NCBI RefSeq assembly: GCF_900129425.1
Contig: NZ_LT670817.1
Coordinates: forward strand, 7,068,001 to 7,132,000
Source of the DNA: Bradyrhizobium erythrophlei
Lineage (GTDB): Bacteria > Pseudomonadota > Alphaproteobacteria > Rhizobiales > Xanthobacteraceae
Reading direction: 5' to 3'
Length of the DNA: 64,000 nt
The position numbers and the translations under genes are program-made. Each line of letters starts with the position of its first letter. The first letter of the stretch is position 1. Of the stretch, positions 9,459-17,852 are shown one piece after another. The notes beneath the pieces are model-generated. The model had not been told where the DNA came from, did no database searches, and saw only the letters and a program-made list of their open reading frames with translations.

Positions 9459-9538
9459 CGAAGGGTCCTCCCTCCGGCGCATTCTGAAACCTGTCGGGAA
9501 TCATCCCGGTCTAAAATGTCGGGAATCTATCCGGTCCG
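8214..9538 (-). mobile_element. IS481-family insertion sequence
   Basis: It holds one transposase gene and imperfect terminal inverted repeats of about 50 bp. The left end starts ACCGGCATGATTGTCGACAC at 8217. The reverse complement of the right end starts ACCGGATAGATTCCCGACAT, ending at 9535. Each terminus contains two tandem copies of an ACCGG-ATGATT-CCGACA-TTT unit. The outer ends are uncertain by about 10 bp and no target duplication could be assigned. The target is the loop of a dispersed palindrome between the SPFH and NfeD genes. Confidence 0.85.
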
Positions 9539-9661
9539 TACCTCTATCGTGAGAGCGTAACCCCTCACCCGGATCGCATCTGACGATGCGATCCGACCTC
9601 TCCCACAAGGGGAGAGGTGGACGAATTCGCAGCACCGATGGGCTCAACATCTAAACGGACT

Positions 9662-10657
9662 CTAAGTTGGCGGCGGCACCGTCGGCACTGCGCTTGCGCC
9701 GGCGCTCGGCACCGAGGCGCGGCGTGCGGCGGCTTGCGCGGAGGCAGCGCTTTCACCGAAGGTGGCCTTGGCGATTTCGCCGATGCCGGCGAGCGATCCC
9801 AGAATGCTCATCGCCTCGATCGGCAGCATGATGATCTTCTGGTTCGGCGAATCCGCCAATTGCCCGAACGCCTTGATATATTTGTCGGCGATAAAATAGT
9901 TCAACGCCGCGACGTCGCCTTTTGCAATAGCTTCCGAAACCATCTGCGTCGCCTCGGCTTCGGCGGAGCGCTCGCGCGCTTCGGCGTCGCGAAACGCGGC
10001 TTCGCGGCGGCCTTCGGCCTGCAGGATCTGGCCCTGCTTGGCGCCCTCCGCGCGGAGAATTTCCGACTGGCGCTGGCCTTCGGCCTGCAGGATGTCAGCG
10101 CGCTTGACGCGCTCGGCCTTCATCTGCCGTCCCATCGCCTCCACGAGGTCGGCGGGCGGCACGATGTCCTTGATCTCGATGCGATTGACCTTCAGGCCCC
10201 ACGGCGACACCGCGGCATCGACCACGCGCAGCAGGCGCTCGTTGATCTCGTCGCGGTGCGACAGCACCTGGTCCAAGTCCATCGCGCCCATCACCGAGCG
10301 GATGTTGGTCATGGTCAGCACGATGATCGCCTGGTTGAGATTGGACACCTCGTAGCTCGCCTTCGCCGCATCGAACACCTGGAAGAAGGCGACGCCGTCC
10401 ACCGTCACCGTGGCGTTGTCCTTGGTGATCACCTCCTGCTCGGGAATGCTGATCACCTGCTCCATCATGTTCATCTTGCGGCCGACGCGGTCGAAATAGG
10501 GGATGATGATGTTCAGCCCCGGCGCCAGCGTGCGGGTGTATTTGCCGAACCGCTCGATGGTCCAGTCATATCCCTGCGGCACCGTCTTGACACCGGCAAA
10601 CAGCGTCAAAATAACCAGCAGCACCACCGCAATGGTGAAAATGTCGAAGCCGCTCAT
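9662..10657 (-). CDS. SPFH/Band-7 (stomatin-like, QmcA-type) membrane protein
   Basis: A 331-residue protein with one N-terminal membrane anchor (IFTIAVVLLVILTLFAGV), then the SPFH domain (VPQGYDWTIERFGKYTRTLAPGLNIIIPY) and a long Ala/Glu/Arg-rich coiled coil (about residues 180-270) that drives oligomerisation. Such proteins form inner-membrane scaffolds that modulate proteases and lipid domains, normally beside an NfeD gene, as here before the IS insertion. The ATG at 10657 follows a GGGGGG ribosome site at 6-bp spacing; the TTG at 10669 would put that site inside the coding region. The C-terminus is a Pro/Ala/Ser tail. Confidence 0.9.
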   Translation of the reverse strand: MSGFDIFTIAVVLLVILTLFAGVKTVPQGYDWTIERFGKYTRTLAPGLNIIIPYFDRVGRKMNMMEQVISIPEQEVITKDNATVTVDGVAFFQVFDAAKASYEVSNLNQAIIVLTMTNIRSVMGAMDLDQVLSHRDEINERLLRVVDAAVSPWGLKVNRIEIKDIVPPADLVEAMGRQMKAERVKRADILQAEGQRQSEILRAEGAKQGQILQAEGRREAAFRDAEARERSAEAEATQMVSEAIAKGDVAALNYFIADKYIKAFGQLADSPNQKIIMLPIEAMSILGSLAGIGEIAKATFGESAASAQAAARRASVPSAGASAVPTVPPPT

Positions 10658-10822
10658 GAATCCCCCCAAAGCCGGACACGAAACGTGCCGCCGGCGCAGT
10701 CTACTTTGTCTGAATACCGGCAGTGCCGGTTCAGTCGGCCCTTCTTAAATATACAACCAGATCGGGTTTGCCCGCTATAGATGTACCGCGACTGAACAGA
10801 GCGGAATCTTCCGCGATTCAGG

Positions 10823-11860
10823 TCAAATCCAGCCTTGAAGCTCGCGCAGAACCAGTTGGCGAATCACGTCCATGCCGGGGTCGCTGTCGTTGAGGCAGGG
10901 GATCGCGGCGAATTGCTCGCCGCCATTGTGCTTGAAGATCTCGGCGTTTTCCTGGGCGATCTCTTCCAGCGTTTCCAGGCAATCGGCGGAGAAGCCGGGC
11001 ATCACCACCGCGATGCGGCGCACGCCGTCCTTGGCCAGTTGCTCGATGGTCTTGTCGGTGTAGGGCTGCAGCCATTGGTCGAAGCCGAACCGCGACTGGA
11101 AGGTGAGCTTCAACTTCGAAGCATCGAGAACCATGCGCTTGCGCAACGCTTCCGTGGTCGCGATGCATTGCGCCTCGTAGGGGTCGCCCTCGTCGACGTA
11201 TTTCTGCGGCATGCCGTGGTACGAGGCCACGATCAGCTCCGGCTGAAACGGCAGGGTTTTGAGGTGTGCATGGATCGAGACCGCCAGCGCATCGATATAG
11301 TCAGGATCGTCGTAATAAGGCGGCGACACCCGCAAGGTCGGCTGCGCGCGCATATCGCCGAGCACGCGGAAGACCTCGTCGCACACGGTGGCCGACGTCG
11401 CGGCCGAATATTGCGGATAGAGCGGCACCACCAGCAGCCGGTCGCAGCCCTGCGCGGTCAGGGCCTCGATCCTCGAGCGGATCGAGGGATTGCCGTAGCG
11501 CATCGCCCAATCGACCACGACATGGTCATGGTCCGATATGTCGGCGGCGAGCCTGTCGGACTGGGCGCGGGTGATGGTTTTCAGCGGAGATTCGTTCTTC
11601 TCATTGTTCCAGATTTTCCGGTAGTCGCGCGCCTTGCGGCGGGGCCGGATCTGCAGGATGACGCCGTTCAGCAAAAGTTTCCACCGCAGCCCCTGGTCCT
11701 CGATCACCCTGGGATCGGACAGAAATTCCCTCAGATAGACCCGCACGCCCCTGGTATCGGCGGTGTCGGGGGTGCCGAGGTTGACCAGCAACACGCCGAC
11801 GCGCTCGGGCCTGACGCCGGGTGCAGCCTTGGCTGGTTCGATGGAGACGGCGGCTGTCAT
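10823..11860 (-). CDS. hemH: Ferrochelatase
   Basis: Inserts ferrous iron into protoporphyrin IX, the last step of heme synthesis. At 345 residues it is normal for the family. Signatures seen are the N-terminal VLLVNLGTPDTADTRGVRVYLREFLSD, the catalytic-His region IVASYHGMPQKYVDEGDPYEAQC, LTFQSRFGFDQWLQPYTD and the C-terminal PGFSADCLETLEEIAQENAEIF. The enzyme sits on the inner face of the cytoplasmic membrane. It lies about 165 bp upstream of the SPFH gene on the same strand and may be co-transcribed. No Irr or other iron box was recognised upstream. Confidence 0.96.
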   Translation of the reverse strand: MTAAVSIEPAKAAPGVRPERVGVLLVNLGTPDTADTRGVRVYLREFLSDPRVIEDQGLRWKLLLNGVILQIRPRRKARDYRKIWNNEKNESPLKTITRAQSDRLAADISDHDHVVVDWAMRYGNPSIRSRIEALTAQGCDRLLVVPLYPQYSAATSATVCDEVFRVLGDMRAQPTLRVSPPYYDDPDYIDALAVSIHAHLKTLPFQPELIVASYHGMPQKYVDEGDPYEAQCIATTEALRKRMVLDASKLKLTFQSRFGFDQWLQPYTDKTIEQLAKDGVRRIAVVMPGFSADCLETLEEIAQENAEIFKHNGGEQFAAIPCLNDSDPGMDVIRQLVLRELQGWI

Positions 11861-11928
11861 GATGGTTTCGGCTTCGCGCGTTGGGGTATGCTTGTCAAGA
11901 TAATGGCTGTTTCGCTACTGTTACAGGG

Positions 11929-11994
11929 CATGATCCGGAAAAAGCTTGCCCCACCCTTGATATCAGCGGGTTCCGGTTTTCCGAAGCGATCATG
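11929..11994. repeat. GCATGATCCGGAAAA palindromic repeat
   Basis: An imperfect inverted repeat: GCATGATCCGGAAAA at 11929 pairs with TTTTCCGAAGCGATCATG ending at 11994. It lies in the 150-bp gap between divergent hemH and the MAPEG gene. A degenerate half (CATGATCGAAGTGGAACATTC) follows the MAPEG stop near 12410. Confidence 0.6.
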
Positions 11995-12008
11995 GTGTCG
12001 GGGGAACC

Positions 12009-12407
12009 ATGACGATCGCCGAATGGTGCATTTTCGGAACGCTGATGCTCTATCTGCTGACGATCGCATCGGTGAAATGGATCGGGTTTCGCCGTTTCGA
12101 CAACGCCCGGCCGCGCGATCCCGCGTTCTATAACGACCCCCTTCGCTCCCGCGCGCTGGGCGCGCACCAGAACGGCATCGAGGCGTTTCCGTTCTTCGCC
12201 GTCGCCGTATTGCTGGCGGAATTCCGAACCGGTCCGCAGCGCCTGATCGACGAACTGGCGGTGTTGTTCCTGATCGTGCGGATCGCCTATGTCCTGACCT
12301 ATCTCGGCGATCGGCCGACGCTGCGCTCGATCCTGTGGAGCATCGGCTTTGCGATCAATCTCGCGATCTTTTTCATGCCAATGCTTCGAGGCTTCTGGCC
12401 GGTGTAG
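12009..12407 (+). CDS. MAPEG-family membrane protein
   Basis: A 132-residue protein with four predicted hydrophobic helices (about residues 5-25, 60-75, 83-103 and 110-128). The conserved MAPEG segment RARALGAHQNGIEAFPFFAVAVLLAE-like motif is read here as RALGAHQNGIEAFPFFAVAV, followed by RIAYVLTYLGDRPTLRS. The family covers membrane-bound glutathione transferases and eicosanoid enzymes; bacterial members of this size are mostly of unknown substrate. GGGGGAA immediately upstream of the ATG is a good ribosome site. Confidence 0.88.
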   Translation: MTIAEWCIFGTLMLYLLTIASVKWIGFRRFDNARPRDPAFYNDPLRSRALGAHQNGIEAFPFFAVAVLLAEFRTGPQRLIDELAVLFLIVRIAYVLTYLGDRPTLRSILWSIGFAINLAIFFMPMLRGFWPV

Positions 12408-12454
12408 AACATGATCGAAGTGGAACATTCTAACCATCCGCAACATCCCGAGAT

Positions 12455-12575
12455 CGTCATTGCGAGCCAACGGGTCGCGCGAACGCGCGCCCGATGACAG
12501 GCTCCGCGAAGCAATCCATGGAGCAACAAGAAAGAAAGACTGGATTGCTTCGTCGCTTCGCTCCTCGCAATGACG
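12455..12575. repeat. CGTCATTGCGAG inverted repeat
   Basis: The left arm has CGTCATTGCGAG and GCGAAGCAATCCA. The right arm has TGGATTGCTTCG and CTCGCAATGACG. The two arms pair over roughly 25-30 bases with interruptions. It is non-coding and belongs to a repeat type I associate from memory with Bradyrhizobium chromosomes. Confidence 0.7.
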
Positions 12576-12639
12576 GAGCCGTGCGTAGGGGGCGAAGCGC
12601 CAGCTTGCTACCCTACGGATTCAATTCTCAAACAGCATT

Positions 12640-13190
12640 GTCGTTCAGACGCAGCTTCGCGATCTCGCGGCGCGGAGTGCGCCCGAGCTTTGCAAATTTG
12701 CCCCCCTCAATGAGAGGGGGCAGGGAATGCCGGGTGCGCGCTGCACCCGCGGTCTCGTGTGCAATGTAGAAAGGAAGGCGCACACGAGCATACAGGTTCA
12801 GCGGAGGCAATCCGACATTCCCTGCGCAATGGTTTACGGCTTATACCGTGCTCTCCCCGGTGATCGGCTTTTTGACACCGTCGTTGGCGAAATGACTTCC
12901 ACCAACTTGACGCCAGCGTCGAGGCGTCAGGACCACACGTCTTCGCCGTCCGCTTTCAGCGCTCTCGTCAGAAGCACCGCCCGCGTCCACCGCATCCCGC
13001 TCCGCGTTCGTGACGTTCGCGAAACGCCCCTCTGTTGGAACGGGACGGCGGTGGATATACAAGTGATTTGGGTCTTCGGAAAAACAGAATATTTTTTCAA
13101 AAGGGGCTGGACATGCCTGTGACAGGCGAGTCACTGATTTGCCTGTCAGGCATCAATCCATCAACTTCCACGCCTTGCCGGTTTCGCGGA
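12640..13190. other. Long non-coding block resembling a dispersed Bradyrhizobium repeat
   Basis: No open frame here looks like a protein. The block has a C-rich/G-rich hairpin near 12701-12720 (CCCCCCTC / GAGGGGG) and an inverted pair CGTGTGC / GCACACG at about 12754-12787. Near the end are short repeated strings (GTGACAGGCGAGTCACTG, TTTGCCTGTCAGG). From memory this text is very like a multi-hundred-base intergenic repeat common in Bradyrhizobium; I could not check that here. Function unknown. Confidence 0.45.
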
Positions 13191-13199
13191 GCTTCGCCG

Positions 13200-13230
13200 A
13201 ACCACCACCGCCGCGATGCCGATCGTCAGC
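13200..13230 (+). repeat. 31-bp direct repeat, left copy
   Basis: It is identical to 22779-22809, where the sequence (on the minus strand) is part of the signal peptide of a nickel-exporter relic. Here it is out of context. It marks the left edge of the accessory region at a spacing of 9,579 bp. Confidence 0.85.
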
Positions 13231-13249
13231 CCGTAGTCACCAGCATTCG

Positions 13250-13345
13250 CTACGGATCAATTAGGACGCCGGGGTTGAGCATGCCATACGGATCTAGTTC
13301 GCGCTTGGCTGCCCGTAGTGCGCCGGCGAATGGCTCCGGTCGTTG
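13250..13345 (-). pseudogene. C-terminal scrap of an FAD-linked oxidase
   Basis: The minus-strand frame ending at 13250 reads ALRAAKRELDPYGMLNPGVL. This is the closing motif (K..LDP.G.LNPG) of GlcD/FAD-linked oxidases, which shuttle electrons from hydroxy acids. Only about 30 codons survive; the FAD-binding part is absent. Confidence 0.6.
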
Positions 13346-13857
13346 TTACAGGCCACTTGCGGCGCGACCTCGGTGCCATGCAGGCCGCCCTCGATCTTCC
13401 CTTGACCACCAGCCAGCAGCAGAGACTCGACGGGGCGGAGCGCGACGTGGCTGCAATACCGTTGGCATGTATGCGTCCACGTCACGTTGCCGATTATCCA
13501 GGAATTGATGTCGTCAAGGAAACGTCGAAGGTGCGGGCCTGCCGTATCCCGCATGCGGCGCTCCAGCTGCTCGTACCGTCCGACCTCGTCGTCGTGCATC
13601 TGGGCGGCACGATCAATTGCTTCCTGGATATCGATGTCCAGGTGATGCTGCAGGATGGTGGGCAGCGAGTGCACGATGCCGTTGCGGACCACCTCCTTGG
13701 CATAGGAGAAGATGTCATTACTCCAGCATATGAGGTTCGATGCGAGCCGGACCAGCCCGTAGGGCGGATTGGAGCCCCACCGTATTACAGTGAGTCCTGC
13801 ACCGTAACTCAGGACGAGAATGGCGATCTCAGCGGCCTGCACGTAGTCCGCCGGCAA
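13294..13857 (-). pseudogene. Truncated class I terpene synthase (C-terminal half)
   Basis: The frame contains the metal-binding NSE motif in SNLICWSNDIFSYAKE (N-D-x-x-S-x-x-x-E). Next come the HSLPTILQHHLDIDIQEA helix and a terminal IIGNVTWTHTCQRY. These are the second half of a bacterial sesquiterpene-cyclase fold, which ionises prenyl diphosphates. The Asp-rich DDxxD half is missing, and the upstream frame runs into a stop (13900 area). The last 50 codons overlap the FAD-oxidase scrap in another frame, so two relics are fused. It cannot be catalytic as it stands. Confidence 0.7.
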
Positions 13858-14025
13858 CCCGAGCCCAGAAAGCGCCGTCTGTTTGGCCGTACAGGACCCC
13901 TATCCGCCCAATGCGATTGACGGCATGTATCTGATCCGCGCGAAGCTCTGTGGAATATTTTCGTCATCTCTTGAAGCGCGTCGCGCGCGAAATCACATGG
14001 TTTGCCTCAAAAATATATCTGCTTG

Positions 14026-14142
14026 TGGCACATCGCGACATTTGGCTTTTCGGCCAAGATCGGTCGCTATCGCGGGAAAGCGGACATCAAGAAGATCTCG
14101 CGAAGACCTTGTTTTTTGAGTGCGTGTCCCGGCGCGCGACAG
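14026..14142 (+). repeat. 117-bp direct repeat, left copy
   Basis: It matches 22545-22661 in the same orientation with about three mismatches near the 5' end (GACATTTGGC versus GACGTTTTGC). At the right copy it directly follows an ABC_sub_bind relic, and it may be the tail normally attached to that gene family. The two copies bracket about 8.4 kb. Confidence 0.9.
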
Positions 14143-14228
14143 CCCGTAGCCTGTAGGGCGGGTTGGAGCCGAAGGCGTAACCCGCCATTTGTCGATTCAT
14201 AACGGCGGATCATGATCCGCCCTACGGG
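14143..14228. repeat. CCCGTAGGGCGG-type inverted repeat
   Basis: Arms are GTAGGGCGGGTT on the left and GATCCGCCCTACGGG on the right, with a central GGCGGATCATGATCCGCC palindrome at 14204-14221. A partial copy of the arm (GCCCGTAGGGCGGATTGGAGCC) also sits inside the terpene synthase relic near 13758-13779. Confidence 0.7.
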
Positions 14229-14430
14229 CTTCCGCCGCCTAACGAGGTGCAGCCGCCGGCTCCTGGTCTGCCAGGCACCGAGGATATCGGATCGACCATT
14301 CGGCCACCGAAATGGTAACATCACGCCCAGCTTCTAGGTAGCAACCAGTTGCATCGCGATGCGCCTGTCAATTTGGTCACGTCTGAAGGGGGTCGGAAAC
14401 TCACCGTCGCGGCGAGCTGCTTCCTTACGA

Positions 14431-16551
14431 ATGCTTATCTTCGAGCCTATCGTGAAAAAGCCGAAGCTGAGCGCAATTATGTCTGGCCTTTTCGTTTGTC
14501 TCAGTATCCCCATTCTCATTTTCATCCTGGTCTACAACTACTATCGAAACTCGGAAGTGATGATGGCAACGCTCAAAGATGACGTTGCAAAGACCCGGCA
14601 GGCCAGCATCGAAAATGTTCAAGGAATGATCCAGGGCGTTGCGGGCACGCTCCGGCTGCTCGCAGAGGTGGTTGCGGCCGACCCTGCACTCTTCCACACC
14701 GATAGAAGTCGCGAGGTTCTTTTCCGCACGTTAACGTCCGCCGAAGAGATCGACGCTGCCTTCGTGAGCTTCGAGGACGGATATCATCGGGCGGTGACGC
14801 GGATCGACGATGACCGTCGGCGGTCTGATCCCAAAATTCCGCGAACGGCCAAATGGCACATGAACTTCATCGACGACTTCTCGGTCGGAACGAGCCGCAG
14901 CCGACACAGAACATTCTTCAGCACTTGGGGCGATGTCGTCGGCGAATATGCGGTTCCGACCACGGTTGATTACCGCGCTATCTCTGGATATCCGACGGCA
15001 AAGGCATCGGGGGCCTTAGCTATCGCGGACCCCGAAATCAACTCCGATACCGGCTACCCAATCATCAACATGAGATTTCCTGTCTATCATAACGGGAATT
15101 TCATCGGCTGCGCGGGGGCGAGCATTACGCTGGATGTTTTGACGCGATTTCTCGCCTCGCATCGCGCCAGTCCGCACAGCATGACGATCATTGCAGACCC
15201 GACAGACGGCAAGATCATCGCGGCGTCCGACAAGAAAAAAAGCGTTCGGTTGTCGGTTGGAAAGTTAGAGGTGGCGCGGCTGGAGAATTTCGCTGACGAC
15301 GACGTGCGCGAAGCCTACCGATTGCAGAAGGACACGGACCAGAATGATTTCCTGTTCGATTCACCTCGTGACGGCCAAGAGCTGAGCGCCTCGTTTGCTC
15401 GTTTCCCGGAGGACTTCGCACGCCCGTGGGAAACCGTCGTCATCACGCCGACGGACGACTTCATTGGGCAGCTCAAGGCGACGAACCACCAGATCATTGT
15501 CATCATCATTGCCCTCTCAATCGCTGAGCTTTTCCTGATTTACCTCCTGTCCCGCCGCCTGTCGCAGCCGATTGAGAACCTCTCGCAGGAACTCAAATCG
15601 GTGGAAAGCTTATCCTTCGAACAGCCTGTGAACCGCCTCTCCAACGTCCGAGAAATCGCCCAGCTTCAATCTGCGGCTTCGCTGCTGCGCAACTCACTCC
15701 GGTCGTTTTCTTCCTTTGCGCCTGTGGACGTGGTCAAGGGACTGATCAAGTCGGGCATCCCGCTCGCCCTTGGCGTGGAAAAGCGCAATCTGAGCATCCT
15801 GTTTTCCGACCTGGAGAACTTTTCGACGCACGCCGAGCAATCGACGCCGGATGCGTTGCTGGAGCAGATGTCGGTGTATTTCGAGCAGGTTTCGCGTGCG
15901 ATTTCGGAGGAGAAGGGCACCGTAGATAAGTTCATCGGCGACGGCATCATGGCATTCTGGGGCGCGCCAGTTGCACTTCCAGACCATGTGCTGCGCGCGT
16001 GCTCCAGCGCCCTTCGAGCCACGCGGCGAATGGAGCGGGTCAACGAGGGGTGGCGCGCTGAAGGAAAACGGCCGCTGCGCATCCGCATCGGGCTCAATAC
16101 AGCGGACGTTCTGGTCGGCAATGTCGGTTCCACTGAACGCTTCAGCTATACGGTCATGGGCGACGGCGTAAACGTTGCGGCGCGGCTCGAAGGCATGAAC
16201 AAGATCTTCGGCACCACCATCTGCATCAGCGACAGCGTTTTCGAGGCCGTGGCATCCGACATACTGGTAAGACCGTTGCGTCACGTTCAGGTGAAGGGTC
16301 GCACACAGGATTTTATGGTCTACGAGTTGATTGGGATCGAAAACAGCAACGACCCGGAACTGGAGTTGCGCCCCGAAGATCGAAAACTGAGCGAGATGAC
16401 GTGGGCCGCCTCAAGGTGCTTCGAGGCCGGAGACATTGAAGGTGCCTCGTGTGGCTATCGGGAGATCCTGGAGCATTTCCCAAATGATGGTGTTGCGAAA
16501 TCTATGCTGGTTGCATGTTCGCAGAGCAAGGTGTCGGCTCATCCAGCTTAG
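14431..16551 (+). CDS. Membrane adenylate cyclase with periplasmic Cache sensor
   Basis: A 706-residue class III cyclase. A first membrane helix (about residues 15-37) leads to a large periplasmic double-Cache domain (about 40-350) that should bind a small ligand. A second helix (IIVIIIALSIAELFLIYLL, about 355-375), a HAMP-like segment and the catalytic domain (from about 450) follow. Metal-binding aspartates are in ILFSDLENFS and in FIGDGIMAFWGAP. The substrate-site Lys precedes the latter (VDKFIGDG), and the VMGDGVNVAARLEG motif completes the site, favouring ATP. The ATG at 14431 avoids a 24-residue extension without family support. The stop is followed at once by a broken dehalogenase gene. 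Confidence 0.9.
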   Translation: MLIFEPIVKKPKLSAIMSGLFVCLSIPILIFILVYNYYRNSEVMMATLKDDVAKTRQASIENVQGMIQGVAGTLRLLAEVVAADPALFHTDRSREVLFRTLTSAEEIDAAFVSFEDGYHRAVTRIDDDRRRSDPKIPRTAKWHMNFIDDFSVGTSRSRHRTFFSTWGDVVGEYAVPTTVDYRAISGYPTAKASGALAIADPEINSDTGYPIINMRFPVYHNGNFIGCAGASITLDVLTRFLASHRASPHSMTIIADPTDGKIIAASDKKKSVRLSVGKLEVARLENFADDDVREAYRLQKDTDQNDFLFDSPRDGQELSASFARFPEDFARPWETVVITPTDDFIGQLKATNHQIIVIIIALSIAELFLIYLLSRRLSQPIENLSQELKSVESLSFEQPVNRLSNVREIAQLQSAASLLRNSLRSFSSFAPVDVVKGLIKSGIPLALGVEKRNLSILFSDLENFSTHAEQSTPDALLEQMSVYFEQVSRAISEEKGTVDKFIGDGIMAFWGAPVALPDHVLRACSSALRATRRMERVNEGWRAEGKRPLRIRIGLNTADVLVGNVGSTERFSYTVMGDGVNVAARLEGMNKIFGTTICISDSVFEAVASDILVRPLRHVQVKGRTQDFMVYELIGIENSNDPELELRPEDRKLSEMTWAASRCFEAGDIEGASCGYREILEHFPNDGVAKSMLVACSQSKVSAHPA

Positions 16552-17151
16552 ATGGCGAGAATTTGGTATGATGATCTGGTCTTTTATGGCAGCGTAATTG
16601 CCTCATCGGGAAGCTATCCGGGAACTTTCATCGAGTTGGGCCAAGCTGCGCTCCAGATGGAGGCTAGTGCTTACGACGTTGAGCTTCGGCCTGCCGACAT
16701 CGATGAATTAAAAACGCAGATATTGTCGATGCGCATGTTTCCCGATGTGCCGGATGGGTTGCACATGCTGAAGGACGCCGGATTTCGTTTGGCGACGCTT
16801 ACGAATTCCCCACCCGGTGCGCAAGGAAGCGAATTTCAGCTATCGCATGCGGGCATCGCCGATTTATTTGAACAGCACTTCAATACCTCTAGTGTGCGCA
16901 CCTACAAGGTGGCTCCATCGGCGTATCACATGGTAGCTGAGCAAATGGGCGTTCCTATGAGCGCATGCTGTATGATCACAGCGCATCAATGGGACGCGCT
17001 GGGAGCGCAGTTTGTGGGTTATTCGTCGGCGCTTATGCATCGACCGGGCCAAGCTACCCTGCCCATGCTTGGGTTACCCCAGCCACTCGCTGTTGCTCGG
17101 GACCTGCCGGGCGTGGCGACTCAACTCATTCAGATCCGGCGGGGACGGTAG
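16552..17151 (+). pseudogene. 5'-truncated type II haloacid dehalogenase
   Basis: The 199-codon frame shows HAD motif II (LATLTNSPPG), the conserved Lys (VRTYKVAPSAYHMVAEQ) and a degraded motif IV region (MITAHQWDALGAQFVGYSSALMHRPGQ) of L-2-haloacid dehalogenases. Motif I with the nucleophilic Asp (DAYGTL) is missing, so it cannot be active. Its ATG touches the cyclase stop codon (TAGATG) with no ribosome site. This suggests a deletion joined the cyclase 3' end to the middle of the dehalogenase gene. Confidence 0.75.
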
Positions 17152-17852
17152 AGTGGCCCGCGCGAGTGCGGCCCGCTGAAGGCCGCCCTTTACGCGCACA
17201 CAGCTACCTTTGCCGAATTGACGGGCCGTAACATCGCGGTAGGCATCGATCTCTGAGGCTCCGCTGAGAGTTGCGGGCGTTGCTTTCGAGTATTGAGGTT
17301 CTGTACTCCACCGTTCTCAAGGATGAGCGCTGGCGTCATCCGAGCAATTGGACGGGCTTCCGCTCGCCCGAACGCATACTCGAAATAACCACGGCTCGAC
17401 GTAGCTGCCGGCCCACATCCCCCGCCCTGCCTGTTCGCCGTCCCCCTGCGCGGACTCGTACTTTCGCTTTGAATATTGCGGCCAGTCCAGAGCGAGACCA
17501 TTGAGCACGAGCCAATCCCCGAGGTCTGCGCCGCCGACCGAGCAGGTCGCCACGGTGCGACCGTACCCTGCACTTAAGCCCGCAGCCTTCAGCCCTCGGG
17601 CAGACGAATCTCACCAGTCGTGCGACCAACTGGGCCTGGCTTCTTCAGCATATTTTTCATGTTGCAGTTGCCGCACACAGCAGCGGCATCTGATGCGAGC
17701 GCTCGCAACCCTTTCGTTCAGCGCCTTCGTCGTCCTGTAACAGAACTGACATCGACCCGATGCATACCTGACATCTGGGGCACTTAGCGTGCATTTCCGT
17801 TCGCCGTCCGGCGAGCGACTTCCACCCATTTCAGATTTTGAAGGGGAGCGTT
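17152..17852. other. Gene-free stretch with one nuclease relic
   Basis: The only recognisable content is the minus-strand nuclease fragment at 17317-17580. Other open frames have no family features. The last 25 bp supply the ribosome site (AGGGGAGCG) of the phosphoesterase gene. Confidence 0.5.
17317..17580 (-). pseudogene. C-terminal fragment of a thermonuclease-like (SNase) protein
   Basis: The minus-strand frame reads GGADLGDWLVLNGLALDWPQYSK, then GRGMWAGSYVEPW and a Cys-containing tail. This is the C-terminal portion of alphaproteobacterial staphylococcal-nuclease homologues. The N-terminal OB-fold with the catalytic Arg/Glu residues is absent. Confidence 0.6.

Larger units (their letters stand above)
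8164..9620. repeat. CCCTCTCCCC-type palindromic repeat split by an IS
   Basis: The left arm (8164-8209) and right arm (9560-9620) together match the uninterrupted copy at 34246-34420: CCCTCTCCCCTTG-GGGAGAGGG, GGGGTGAGGGGTTCAGGTCT, then CCCCTCACCCGGATCGCATC and CCCACAAGGGGAGAGGTGG. About 1.33 kb of insertion sequence sits in the loop. Related elements lie at 27779-27850 and 43780-43949. Confidence 0.85.
13861..14430. other. Gene-free stretch before the adenylate cyclase gene
   Basis: It contains the left copy of the 117-bp repeat and a palindromic repeat (listed separately). The remaining roughly 250 bp have no supported gene. The last 60 bp (14370-14430) are in frame with the cyclase, but a start there would add residues without family support. 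Confidence 0.5.

Noticed and set aside
8112..9560. 482-codon plus-strand frame over the IS
   Set aside because: It is antisense to the transposase, has no domain, and runs through both terminal repeats.
12727..13122. 131-codon frame in the long non-coding block
   Set aside because: Arg/Thr/Ser-rich with no domain; codon use unlike neighbours and the DNA looks like a dispersed repeat.
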